Source of the DNA: Parasponia andersonii | Taxonomy: Eukaryota > Streptophyta > Magnoliopsida > Rosales > Cannabaceae | Length of the DNA: 64,000 nucleotides | Reading direction: 5' to 3' | NCBI GenBank assembly: GCA_002914805.1 | Contig: JXTB01000006.1 | Location: 606,092 to 670,091, forward strand | Shown: in pieces, positions 35,361 to 48,255 of the stretch | Layout: every line of letters starts with the position of its first letter | How positions within the stretch are numbered: the stretch's first letter is position 1 | Notes under the pieces: model-generated | What the model saw: the letters and a program-made list of their open reading frames with translations, nothing else | The model's database searches: none | Told to the model about the DNA's origin: nothing | Translations under genes and position numbers: made by a program

Positions 35361-35589
35361 TCAATCTAATAGGTATTTTTTTTTACCTATGGGTAAGTAT
35401 TTTTTTTTAGCTGTTGGATTACCATTTAATAGTGATTCAGTCGTTATAATGAAGTGCATGAAAAGACGTGCATCATTAATGCTCTTTCTCTCTCTTACTT
35501 TTTACAATAAAAAAATGTGCATACTAAATTTTCATTGGCCAAATTGATACCTATGCATAGGTAAAAAAAAAAAATACCTACTAGATTGA
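35361..35589. mobile_element. 229-bp MITE with about 37-bp inverted ends
   Basis: The left end TCAATCTAATAGGTATTTTT and the reverse complement of the right end TCAATCTAGTAGGTATTTTT match and continue through ACCTATG. No coding capacity. It sits between TA-rich tracts, so the target duplication cannot be judged. Confidence 0.75.
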
Positions 35590-35697
35590 TGCTCATATAT
35601 ATATATATATATATATTTATGGGTGAATTTTCAAAGAGTATTTTTGTTTTTGCTCTATGGATGAATAAATTTGACTGATTTGAAAATAGACTTACAA

Positions 35698-36861
35698 TAA
35701 CAAGTTATCTCATTAAATATATTAATTTCTAATTCTTTTTTATTTATTTCTTTTTTAAAAAATTTAATTTTTTAATTACCTTTAATTTAAAACTATATGT
35801 AATTGTATCTTCAATATTTCATAAAATTTCCTTTTTACTGTAAGAAAGGTAAAATTTAAAGTAGCATAATTTTTATATTCGTTTTCTTAAATAACAAAAA
35901 AATGAATAGAGCAACTATATTAAAAAAAAAATTGTTTTAAAAAAATTACGCGTGAAACAAATTAAAATTTGTATATTTTTAGTTGTTTTTTTTTCTCCAA
36001 CGAATAAGATAATTGAGAGTGATTTAAGATTATTAAGTATTTTTCACTAGTTTCATTTTCTTATTAAAAAAATAAAAATAAAAAATTGACCAGCGCATCA
36101 GGTTACCCATCTTTTTTGTTTTAAATAACTTGTTATATTTATATATGTATTAATTATATTAATTTGTTTTATAAATCTACTAATATTATTTTAGACATTA
36201 GATTAAAATCCAATGACCCAAATTAGAGTATCTATCTATAGAATAAAAACAAAAATCTCTATTAGAGTGATGTTTAAATAGAGATTTTTGCTTTTACTCT
36301 ATGTATGAGAACTCTAATTTGGGTCATTGGATTTTAATCTTTTTAGTAATAGTAGATTTACTAAGAAAAATCATTATAATTAATACAATATAAATATAGA
36401 AAGTTATTTAAAACAAGCAATATGGATAACCTGATGAGTTGGTCAATTTTTTTTTATTTTCTTTTTTTATAAGAAAATGAAACTAATAAAAAAAATACTT
36501 AATAATTTTAAATCACTCTCAACTATCTTATTCATTGGAAATAAAAACAACAAAATATATTCAAATTTTAACCTATTTCATGCATAATTTTTTAAAAAAC
36601 AAATTTTCTTTGAGTGTAGTTACTTTATTGATTTTTTTGTTATTTAAGAAAATAATTTATTCATAATATGAAAATTTTGCTATATTGGATTTTACCTTCT
36701 GTACAGTAGAAAAGAAATTTTATGAAATATTGAAGATACAATAGTATATATAGTTTTAAATTAAAGTTAATTAAAAAAATTAAACTTTAAATTAAAATTT
36801 CAGAAAAGAAATAAATAAAAAAGAATTAGAAATTAATATATTAAATGAGATGACTTGTTAT
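35698..36861. repeat. Long inverted repeat (palindrome), arms about 570-585 bp
   Basis: The left arm (35698-36263) and right arm (36277-36861) are reverse complements with scattered mismatches and small indels, separated by about 13 bp. Matched pairs include aacaagttatctcatt with aatgagatgacttgtt at the outer edges, caatgacccaaattagagt with its complement near 36220 and 36315, and aaaaatctctatt with aatagagatttttg at the centre. The transcript of either strand would fold into one long hairpin. It could be a foldback-type element or an inverted duplication. Confidence 0.9.
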
Positions 36862-37825
36862 CTCTTCCCACCATTCTTTTCAGTAACTTTATTATTACAA
36901 AAAATAACCCTAAATAAAATTACTTTTTAGTATATAGTTGATTTTCTTTTTCAAAACCTTTTTAAGTATACTTTCTAAATAAGTATAATTTTTCACAAAA
37001 AAAACTCTTCACACCCCTTTTTTTCAAATACAAGTCACATTAGTGTTATCTAACTCTTAAACCCTAAATTGTTATGTATGACCTAATTAAATCTATTCTA
37101 TATTCTTATAGAAGAGGTATTTGAACCTTGAGAAGATGAATGAATCAAAAGATGGTCTTAACTAAATCATGAGTATTTTTTCTTCTTTCTTTTCACTGTA
37201 AACATGGCAAGCACGGTGGTTATTGAGAAAATGGACACCTTTCCTTTTTTCTTTTTTTTTTTTTCGTTTCATTGTCTTTTGCCAATGTGCTTGTACTTTC
37301 CTTTTGCTGCTGGAATAATTTTGAGTGCCCTTATATGTACAATCGCTAAAATCGATTCAAACAATAAAACTAAAATTGATTCTGACTACAAGCATTAATT
37401 GAGCGCACATAACAGCTACATCATTTTTTTGAATTTTATTTTGTATCATCGATATTAAAGAGTTTGTATTTATATATATATATATATATGCGTGTGTATT
37501 ACATGATAAAAGCACTTATTTGATGTTATATAGCAATTATACTTTTGTCTATTTTTTAAAATTTTTTTATGGTATAATGGATGACGAGAGAAACGAAAAT
37601 CACAAGAAGAAGAGAAAATGAAAGGGATAGGCGTGGGGGTGGGGATGAGTGTGGCAAAAGAGAGAATGAGAGAAAGAGGGGTGGGAATAGAATAGAGAAA
37701 TTAAATTAGAGGGTTATATAGGAAAAATAAGAGGTTTAATAAGCATTTATTAGATTTTAAGATTTAATTGAGTGCGCGGTTTTAAAAATAATATGAAATA
37801 GTAGACAGGGGAGTGCAATAGAGTC

Positions 37826-37873
<48 letters not shown>

Positions 37874-39400
37874 AAAGACTAAACAATCCATGATTGATTA
37901 TTAACACGAGTTGTCTTTAAAAACATAGCTTGTCATTTTCGATTTCACTATTCTCATGTCAAGGATCTTAACTTTGTTTAGTGTGTATTGTTTGGTCGGC
38001 TTGTAAACAAAACATTAATAAAATGTTCGAGAAACAAATAAAGCACTGCCTTAATATAAATATTTATATTTGGAATAGAATAGTATCATTTTTATTATTA
38101 TTATGGGATAAATCTTAAAAAAAAAAACTCTCCATTTTTAAAAATCATGTCTTTTCACTAACATCAAATAAAATTTTTATTTGTGTTTTCTTTTAAATCT
38201 CACATGATTCACATAAACAGTCAAAATTGTTACATAAACATTTTTATTCTTTAAAATTATTTATTATCATCTATAGAAAAAGATAGAAGATAATCATCTA
38301 GATTGAAAAATAATCTGTAATTTTTTAATAATCTAATAGTAACAATTTTTGAACACAATTTTTTTTTTTATGAATTCTATTATATGATTTTAAAAGTTAG
38401 AAATATATAAATTAATAATTGATAAAACACATAAAGAAATAATATAAACATTTATAATATTAATGAGTTTTTTCTAGATAACTTCTAATTTCTTAATTAT
38501 GTTCTTTTTCAAAATACATTTAAAGTTATTTATTTATTATTTGTACTTAAATTGAACTCAGTCTCATATTCTAATTTTTGTGATGGATACATCACATTGG
38601 GTATATGATTTAATATATTTATAATGATTTGATTTGTATTCTTAAAATAAAACTAATAACTATTAATTATCATTATTATCTTCAATATATATGAGACATC
38701 TTGAAATACTATATTTTATAAGGTATTAAATTTTAAAACTACATTTATAATCATATGTATAAATATTTTTTAACTTTTTGATATACACTGAAAATTAACT
38801 TTTAGACTTTTATTTTATGTATATAATAACTTTTTTATATGTATATATTAACTTTTAAGTTTCTTTATGCACAAATTACTTTAACTATATCTAACTTTTA
38901 TTATTAGAAGTTATGCATATATTTTAAGAGAAAAAAGTACAAATATTAACCTTACACTATTCTTTTAAATTAATAAATATTTATTTATCGATAAATTAAT
39001 AAATTATTTATTTGTGGATAAATTAATAATCTCTATAAAATATAATTTCTCATAATCCCAATAATATTAATTTATAGAGATTTTATTGTACGTGTAGATT
39101 GAACATGCGTGGTTTTTTTCTTTTCTTTTTTAAAAAGCTAAATCTGACATATTTAGTGAAAACATATTTCGGTTGAAAAAAACAAATCATGAGTTGTGAG
39201 TTGAATAGTCTTACTTGTAATTATTTAATCCAAGTGTTGCCACAAGTGTTCCTTTCTACGGAATATTTACTATCATAAGTAATCATACGTATATACAATA
39301 TTCTTAAAGCAAAGAGTATATCTGTACACGTAAAATAATAATTAAATTTTATCTTATCTATTTTCTGTTTATATACACTAACCAAGTGTTTTCAAACACT

Positions 39401-39437
<37 letters not shown>

Positions 39438-40007
39438 AATATTTTGTTTACCGATAGTAAAATGTTCTATTTAACATGATTCTGAAAGGATAATTTTCCC
39501 TTACTTAGCTTTCTAATCCTTATCGTCATCTAGGGCCATGTTAATAACGCAATACCTGGCATCATTTAGCCTATCTTATTGCTTATAACCTAGCTACCAT
39601 ATTGACACATCATTCTTTCTAGTGACTGCATGCTAACTTCACAGACATCTAATACCAGTCAAGATCACCTCGTGCTTGGATCAACACCCCGTGGTTCCTT
39701 TTGATGTTTCATCGAATCTTCTAGATATAAAGACTAATGCCGAGCACAAAAAGTGGCATGTACTAATTTCTCCTAATAGACCAACATCAATATCACAAGT
39801 CTTGTACCATCGCAGTGCAAAGCTTTACTAATCTAGTTTGCTTGGAGATTAATTCTGATTTCAGCTTAACTTAATTTTCTTTAAAAGTTTGCATTGTTAA
39901 GCTCCTCAATCACCAGCTTAACTCATTGTATTCAATTTATAGATCTAAGAGGAACCTTAATGCATAGAAGCACGTAATAATTCGAGTTGTGATATATAGT
40001 GTGATGT
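36862..40007. other. AT-rich intergenic stretch
   Basis: No gene recognised. It contains (TA)n runs near 37470, 37829-37870 and 39406-39434. The short plus ORF at 37204-37398 crosses a poly-T tract and has no motif. Confidence 0.5.
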
Positions 40008-42198
40008 TGTCACGATCAGAAATCTAAGTTTGTGACTTTTAATAATTTTGAGTAAAATTAATGTAAATAAAAAATTTGTAAAAATTCTGAAGAAATTAAA
40101 TACTTGGATTTTTCATTTTAGACCTCAAATCATTAGAAGTTCTATATAAAAAGAGGGTCCATCTTTAGTTTAGTTTATCAAGAAAAATATACCAATTAAA
40201 AATTCAAGAAAATACAGTTAAGTTATACAAAAATTTGGTTAAATTAAACTTTAAAGTTAACTTAAAAAAGGTTTCACAAATCTTGAATCCGAGAGTCTAA
40301 AATTTAACTAACAATATTTCTCATAAATCCATGTACTCAAAATTTTGAGGCTTTGTAGAAATCATTGTGTCTAATTTATACACCAAATCCTCAAATAGTA
40401 GGAGAAACGTCCTCATACAATCACTTAGCAGAAATAACAAACTTGGCTAAACAGTAAAGCATGAAAGAGAGTAGGATAAGTTCTAGGGACCAACCAAAGA
40501 GGAATAGGACTGCAAACATAAGCCAAACAACTTGCCTAGCTATCAAGACAACTAATTCGAATAAACAATCACCTGAAAGAGAGAAAAGTAGGAGGGGTGA
40601 GCCCCAAAGCTCAGTAGAAAAATTGTTACCTCATTTGAAAAATTTTTAGTGATGAAGAGTCCTTACATGGTTAGTTTAATCCAAAACACATTTGTAAAAC
40701 TATATATATATACATACATATAACCATTTCTAAAGCTGATAGTCTGTATATGTATACGCATATATATATATAGGAAAATATGATATCCAAAAATCAATCA
40801 GTCCACAAATATATAATATAAATCCATCTATATCCATAAATTCACCACCTCTCATCAATGTTTACTAGCATATTGGCACTATATATGCCATACAGCCTAC
40901 CTGACACCTAGCCCATACCTAGAGGAGATAACTGTGTATTGCCAACCAAACTTTGAGGGGCAACCACATTGCCTATGTCTGCCAAATAGGAAGGTAATCA
41001 GAAGAGAAATCCCACACGGGTTCATAGACTTTGCACCGCACTATAAAAATCCTATGAAGCTAACCTAGAACTTATATGTGATTCTATGATATGTGTACTC
41101 TGAACTAATGGGTAAAAATAGCCATGTACTAATTTAAGTTCAAGTAAAACTCTGGTTTTTAATAAAATAGTTAATTACAATTTATAGAAAAGTAGGCAGT
41201 ATAATAGCCTTATTTTAACATATTTAAAAATAACATGTACTCAGAAAAATCCTAGAGCAATCCAATATATATTATACGATTCAATTTCATCACATATATC
41301 TAAAACAATTCTAAAATCATATTTATCATCATAAGTTGCAGAAAGTAAGTTTTAAAAAAAATAATATAAAATAGAGGTAACTGAATTCCTACCTCACTAG
41401 AATAATGATACCATGCTATTGGATCCTCAATGTACCGTTGAACGATCGCTCGGAGGGTCAGGAACTAATTCTCAATAGAGTTTCTAATCAACAAATAGAC
41501 ATCTTCACGGAACTTTTAGCACTCAAAATAGCTAAATTAGATATATAATTTGACCAATTCAGGTCTAGGCCGAAACTAGAATAGTGGCATACAAAACGAG
41601 ATAAAATCTAAGCCTTTAGATATCATTTTTAGTACTAGTCACTAAACATAGTCAATATATATATATATATATATCAAATTTTACCATTTTCCAAGTACAT
41701 TCCAAAAATGATATCAAAAATAAAATCTAATAGTCGGATTAAAAGTCAAATCCGAGCTCAAAATAAACAAAAATGACAGCTTTTAATTTGAGCAAAATGG
41801 GATAGTAAGATATATCTATGAGGTTCCTCTCGATGATACGAATCCAATGAACCCAAAAACACGTGTTGAAATGTAACTAGAAAATCGAAACTTCCTATGG
41901 CCAAAAATGGCATTTATTGGCAATGGAATGCTCAGTGATGGTCGAGGATGGGTGGCACGGGCAGTAGGCAGCATGGGAAGGTCTCCCGGTGGTTGGGCTG
42001 GCCAGACGGTGACTAGTGGTAGCTCGATAGCTCCTCATTCTGGTTAGGCAAAAAACGAGAGGGATTGACGAGAGGGAGGTCAAGGGGGAGGGCAGAGGAG
42101 AGAGAGAGTGTGTGTGACATGCATATATATATACATATATAATCTTTTTCTTAGTGGTCAATTGACCAATTTGCTCTTTAAAATTTTGTATTTTTACA
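40008..42198 (-). repeat. 3' LTR of the non-autonomous element
   Basis: On the minus strand it starts TGTAAAAATACAAAA at 42198 and ends CTGATCGTGACA at 40008. It aligns along its whole length with 45977-48190, including the 41395-41470 block (cctacctcactagaataatg) and the CT-rich/GC-rich island at about 41930-42115. The ORF 41895-42161 lies in that island and is taken as noncoding. Confidence 0.85.
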
Positions 42199-42212
42199 TT
42201 CTCCCTTCTTTA
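42199..42212 (-). promoter_or_regulatory. Polypurine tract
   Basis: The minus strand reads AAAGAAGGGAGAA directly before the LTR start. Such tracts prime plus-strand DNA synthesis. The plus strand shows TTCTCCCTTCTTT. Confidence 0.75.
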
Positions 42213-45200
42213 TAGGAATTTCATCCTGAAATTCAAGTACACACCGAGAGTATGAGCTTCATTGTAAGAAATAGTCATTGGAAATGTAGTGAACACTTGA
42301 CTATAGAAATTAAGGGTACTAGGCCAAATGCTAGTTAGTGAAAGCGTGTGAAATAGACACTCCACACTTGGCCTAAGAATCCTGCCAATACATTGACTTG
42401 TATAATTGTATAGGTAAAGATGTACATGAAGAGATATAGAATTATAAGAGGGCATAGTAATAGGTATAAGAATCTCAATATCAGTGGTTAGAAACGACTA
42501 CCTCAAGTATGTGAGTAATCAAAAAGATAATAATAATAACCATGGCTAGAAATCGAGAACACATGACTCTGAATACTAATTGTAAGACACCACACTAGAA
42601 TAGCATATTGAATGTCAGATATAAGAATATTGTCCCCCCTTGATCATACTAAATCAACAATCTCCTGGGACATACCCATTTGTTTATAGCTAGACCTTGG
42701 TCCTAGACAATCTCTTTGTCAATAACTCTAACAAGAGTTTCCTGAATATAATCAAATAGAGTTAAAAATGAAGAACAAGAATCCTTATATTATACCACAT
42801 AAGATAAATGAGTTTAGAGGTCGAATGTAACAAAGAAAGTTAAATGACTCACAACCATTTTCTGTTTTCATATTAGAGCGAGAGATAATACTAAAAAAAA
42901 AACCACTTTTAGTGATATGCGAGACTAGAATACCCAAACTAAAAATCACCAACGCAAAATATTAGTGCAAACTTCAATCTCAAATGCAAGTATTCAAACC
43001 ATAAGAAATTTAAAAAGCATTTCAATCCTTTTATTCAGCATAAAACCTTATCAAAGAAAACCGAAGCGAATGTTGATCCAAAGACTCTACAAGTCCTTGA
43101 TATAAAGAAAATTCTATAGACACAATCCAATGTCCCAGAAATACAATATAACAACTAAAATCGACATTTAATGCCTCAAAAATAAGGTTCTAATAGGATA
43201 GGCTATCTGGTACAATCTTCGAGCGACGCCTGTTTCTTATGAGACCTCCTTTTAATTTTAATTAAAACAATTTTGAAAATATTTTTGAAAACATTGAATA
43301 TAAAAAGTGTTGGGAATACCACACTAGTTCATAATATGGTTTCTCTCTAGGCAAAAGTAAACCAAACCTGAACTCTGAGTTTCCCCTTACAATATAGGAG
43401 TAAAGTCTAATGACTCTTAAAGTAAAATCTATGAGTATTCTCATTCTAATTATCATTAGTTATATAATAATAACCATGCTATATAACCTAAATAAAATAA
43501 GGGATTTAGATTTAACTCATATTAATATTTAGTAAAAACTTCATTCTATGCATATATGATGAAAATCACTAGTAGTCATAAACATCAACCTAAGGTTGAG
43601 TGATATATGATAACTATTAAGTAAAACAAACATGATATACATGAAAAGACATTAGTTTGTTCTCCATAATCAACAAAACAAGCATTTATTACTTAATCCC
43701 CCATAATTACTTGGTAAAATGACAAACGAGGCCATATTTAAATTTAGATAGTCGATTTTTCTTTCAAAACTAATAAAATATTTTGGCCTCAATCCAAAGC
43801 ATAACTAAACATAATAGGATGTTTTTGTAGAATTCTAAAATATTTTTCAAAATAATCAAACAAGTTTCTCAAAAAGTATGAAAGTATAAACTTTTTTTAA
43901 ACATATATAAGGGAAAATGGGGTAATTTAGAAAATATTAAATTGTGAAACATTGTCAAATACTTTCTCAAATTAGGTAAAACAAACACAAATCCTCATTT
44001 AACCCTTTAAAATAAATATTAAAATTTTATAAAAGAGTTATACTAGGAAAAACCAACTAATTAATATATACGTAAACTTCATGAATTGAAAATCTACAGT
44101 CAAATCTTCAAAAAGAATATCACAACTAAAAATCCATCAAATATAAAACCAATGCATATAACTTAATATCTTTTTATTGATTTGAATATCTAAATTTTAT
44201 TATGCTCCCAATTTTTTCCAACACTAGGGAGATTGGTCAAAATTAATCACATAATATCCAAAATCTAATTATAACAACTTCTGCATAATCTAACGCAACT
44301 TCATTCACACTGTGGAAAATCAAGTTAGCATGAATCAGAATGACTTAATAATCCAATAAATACTAAGAGACCATGCATTAACCAATAAGATAAACCATAT
44401 CGAAGTAATTTTTGAAGAAACATCAAATTTGAAATATCGAATGCACAAGGTCCAAGTGACAAGCTCCATGAAATCTAAACCAAAACTCTAACTCAAACGT
44501 TTTCACCCAATAAAGATTTTCATAATGTAAGTAGTCATATTAATTTTCATTCTCTAGGCAATACATTTTAAAAAAAATCACAGTTATAATTCTTCAAACA
44601 CACGCATAAAGCTAAAGGTTTTTACTTAAAATCATTTTCAATCTACACCAAAATTTACCGAGTAGTAAAACTTGTGAATATTTTTATTCAAATCTTTTCT
44701 TAAGTAACTTACATCCATTTTTTTCAAGTAAACTTTTGAATCAATTTACAAAAGCATTTATTCAATCTCAAATCAAGTATTAAGTAGGGATTGAAAAATG
44801 CTTAGAAATCTACTAAGTCCAAAAATTAGGAATGGAACTTGAAAAATTTGACTTATGTATATACGTATATAGAAACAAGGTACCTTGGTCTAGAGATCTT
44901 CCAAATCAATACTTCTAAACGTAAAACAAAATCTTTCTAGTATACAAATAGATTGGAGGCTTTGCAAAGTTTAGTCTCAAAGTAGTTTATTAATTTAAAG
45001 CAGTACCCCTTTTGAAAAAGTGTATTACTTTCACCCAATCAATGCTCAAGTTTAAAATGTTTATGATCCTTTTAAAAACAAACAAGTCACTTTGATCAAA
45101 TACAAAGGTCTATGTTGTTTAAAACCTTAACTGTCAATTTGAAATTTTCAAAAGTTCTGAAACCAAATAACCCATTCTTAAATTAAATCAAACTCTCAAT

Positions 45201-45960
45201 AATTCAAGAACTACAATAACAAAACTCGATGAAATTAGAGAAATGCAAGTACTATAGTTAAACAATATCTCAAATTACTAAACCACATCACTTAATCAAT
45301 GAGCATGCTATGTAAAAGGTATCATCAATACAGACACTAAAATATAGAACCAAGTCACGATGTATCCAAATCAAATGATCACAAAGATGTCAATTCCAAA
45401 AAAATAATATCTCAATCTCATAAACACCTATAGAGTCAAGACATATTAGTTAAAGTACAAACACTAAACCAGTGTATCACAAGCAAAAATCCCTAAGAAA
45501 ATTACAACAATAATCAAATACTACGAACAAGAATGATAATATAACCCGAGGGATAACACATAGGCAATCCAAAAGAAAATTAAAACATAACAACTAAGAT
45601 ACAAGATATTGGGTTGCTATCTCAGAATCTACAAGGTTTATGTAGCCTACAATCTGAATGGACAGAAGAGTACAAGAACAAACGTCTATTTGAAGCGAAT
45701 GATGACGCTAAGAGTAGAATTCAATAGTCTCACATCAACCCGACACTTCCAAGACTAAAATTTTTAGAAAATAACCATCCTAAAGAAACTAGAATTTCAA
45801 TTTGGAGAGGGTTAAGGGAGGACTTGGAATGAATAGGAGCGAAAGTAATCTATCCAGCCAGTTCCTAAGTGATGTATGAGCTATTTTTAAAACCATTTCC
45901 AAAATATTTTTAAATACTAAAAATTAACACCAGTATGATCCTAGACAGATCCAAAGTCAT
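42213..45960 (-). other. Non-coding interior of the element
   Basis: About 3.75 kb with no ORF longer than about 80 codons and no motif of gag, protease, reverse transcriptase, RNase H, integrase or chromodomain that I could find in any frame. It is A-rich on the plus strand. Confidence 0.6.
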
Positions 45961-45972
45961 ACTTTAATGTCA
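45961..45972 (-). promoter_or_regulatory. Degraded primer-binding site
   Basis: The minus strand reads TGACATTAAAGT four bases inside the 5' LTR. The usual initiator-Met site is TGGTATCAGAGC; seven of 12 bases match and all five differences are transitions, four of them C-to-T or G-to-A. This fits decay of a real site but is not proof. Confidence 0.5.
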
Positions 45973-45976
45973 ATTC

Positions 45977-48190
45977 TATCACAACCAAAAATGCCGTAAC
46001 GTTTAATAATTTTGAGTGTAAATTTATGTGAATAAAGAATTTACAAAACTTTAGAAGAAACCAAGTACTTGGGTTTTTCATTTTAGACCTCAAATCATTA
46101 GAAGTTCTATATAAAAAGAGGGTCCATCTTTGGTTTAGTTTATCAAGAAAAATACACCAGTTAAAAATTCAAGAAAATATAGTTAAGTTATACAAAAACT
46201 TGGTTAAATAAAACTTTAGAGTTGATTTAAAAAGGGTTTCACAAATCTTAAGTCTAAGTGTCTAAGATTTAACTTACAAAATTTACCATAAATCTATGTA
46301 CTTAAAATTTTGATAATAGTCTCCATAGAAACTATTATGTCTAATTTATACACCAAATCCTCAAATAGTAGTAAAAACGTCCTCATATAATCACTTAGTA
46401 GAAACTTGGCTAAATAGTGAGGCATGAAAGAGAGTAGGATAAGAGTTAGGGACCAACCAAAGAGGAATAGGACCGCAAACATAAGCCAAGTGACTTGCCT
46501 AGCAATCAAGATAACTAACTCGAATGAACAATCATCTAAAAGGGAGAAAAATAGAAGGGGTGAACTCAAAAGCTCAGTAGGAAAATTGTTACCTCATTTA
46601 AAAATATTTTTAATAATAGAGAGTCCGTGCATGATTAGTTTAATCCAAAATATATTCGCAAAAGCATTTATATATATATATATACATATACTAATTTCCA
46701 AAGCTGATAGTCTGTATATGTATATGCACATAAATATATATATATAAAAGAAAATGTGATATCTAAAAATCAATTAGTCTATAAATACATGACACAAATC
46801 CATCTATACACATGAGTTCACCGCTTCTAATCAATGGATACCAAGAAGTTAGCACTACGTATGCCACACAGCCTGCCTGACACCTAGTTCATACTCAGAG
46901 GGGATACCTATGTCTCACCTACCAAACCTCGAGTAGCAACTTCATTGCCTATGCTTGCCAAATAGGAAGGAAATCAAAAGAGAAACCCTCATGCGGGTTC
47001 ATGGACTCTACATTATCAGTGCAGCCGTAGTGCCATACTGTAAAAATTTCATAATGCTAACTTGGTACTCATGTATGATTCTATGACACGTATGCTCTGA
47101 ACTGATGTATAAAAATTGCCATACAATAATTTAAGTTCAAATAATACACTGGTTTTTAATAAAATAATTAACTATAATATATAGAAAAACAAGTAGCATA
47201 ATGGTCCTATTTTAACATTTTCAAAAATAACCTACACTCAGAAAAGTCTTAGAGTAATCTAATATATATCATACGATTCAATTTCATGGCATATATCCAA
47301 AATAGTTTTAAAATCATGTTTGTCATCATGTGTTGCAGAAAAGTAAGTTTTAAAAAAATGATACAAAATAGAGGTAACTAAATCCCTACCTCACTAAAAT
47401 AGCAATACCACACTATTGGATCCTCAAAGTACTATTGAACAATCACTTAAAGGGTCAGGAACAAATTCTAAGCCCTCAGTCTCTCACTTGAAAAAAATTG
47501 ACTCCATAACAGAACTTTGAATCAACAAACAAATATCTTCACTGAACTCGTAGCATCCAAAATTGCTAGATTAGATATACAATAAGATCAATTAGGGTAT
47601 GGGCTAAAACCGAAATGGTTATACGTAAAACGAGACAAAACATAAGCCTTTAGATATTATTTTTTATGTCAGTCACAAAATATAGTAAGTATATATATAT
47701 ATATATATCAAACTTCACCGTTTTTCGAGTACATTCCAAAAATGACATCAAAAACAAAATCTAATGGTTGGATCAAAAAGTCAATCCGAGCTCAAAATTA
47801 ACAAAAATAACAACTTTTATTTCAAACAAAATAGGGTCACGAGATATATACCTTAAGGTTCCTCTCAATGATACAAACCCAACAAGCCCAAGAACCCCCC
47901 ATTGAAATAGTCTGAAATGGTGCCAGAAAATCAAAATTTTCTTGGGCCAAAAATATTGTCTATCGGTGACAAGATGCTCGGTGGTGGCCAGGGATGGGCG
48001 GCACAAGCATCAGGCGGTGTGGGGAGGTCTCACCGATGGCTGGGCTGGTCAGATAGTTGCTAGTGATGGCTCGGCAGCTCCTCGGTCTAGTTTAGCTGAA
48101 AACGAGAGGGAGGTCAAGGAGGGGGAGGAAAGAGAGAGAGAGTAACGTGTATATATATAATCTTTTTTTAATAGTCAAATGACCAACAGG
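45977..48190 (-). repeat. 5' LTR of the non-autonomous element, outer end altered
   Basis: Matches 40008-42198 from the inner end (aatgcc then gtttaataattttgag; ggtccatctttggtttagtt) to a point near 48190, after which it diverges (ccaacaggaac instead of ccaatttgctc). The terminal CA has become TA at the inner edge. The two LTRs differ at many sites, so the insertion is not recent. Confidence 0.8.
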
Positions 48191-48255
48191 AACTTTTTAA
48201 TAATCTTTTTAGAGTTTTGCCCTTTAGAGAGTAATGTGTATATATATATAATCTA

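Larger units (their letters stand above)
40008..48190 (-). mobile_element. Non-autonomous LTR retrotransposon with two large LTRs and no coding region
   Basis: Two direct copies of one 2.2-kb sequence lie at 40008-42198 and 45977-48190. On the minus strand a purine tract (AAAGAAGGGAGAA) immediately precedes the left LTR, after the phrase TTTCAGGATGAAATTCC, the familiar 3' edge of chromovirus Del/Tekay-type elements. A degraded initiator-Met primer site immediately follows the right LTR. The 3.78-kb interior has no recognisable gag or pol, so it resembles a large retrotransposon derivative dependent on relatives. The outer end of the 5' LTR is lost or rearranged near 48190. Confidence 0.75.
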
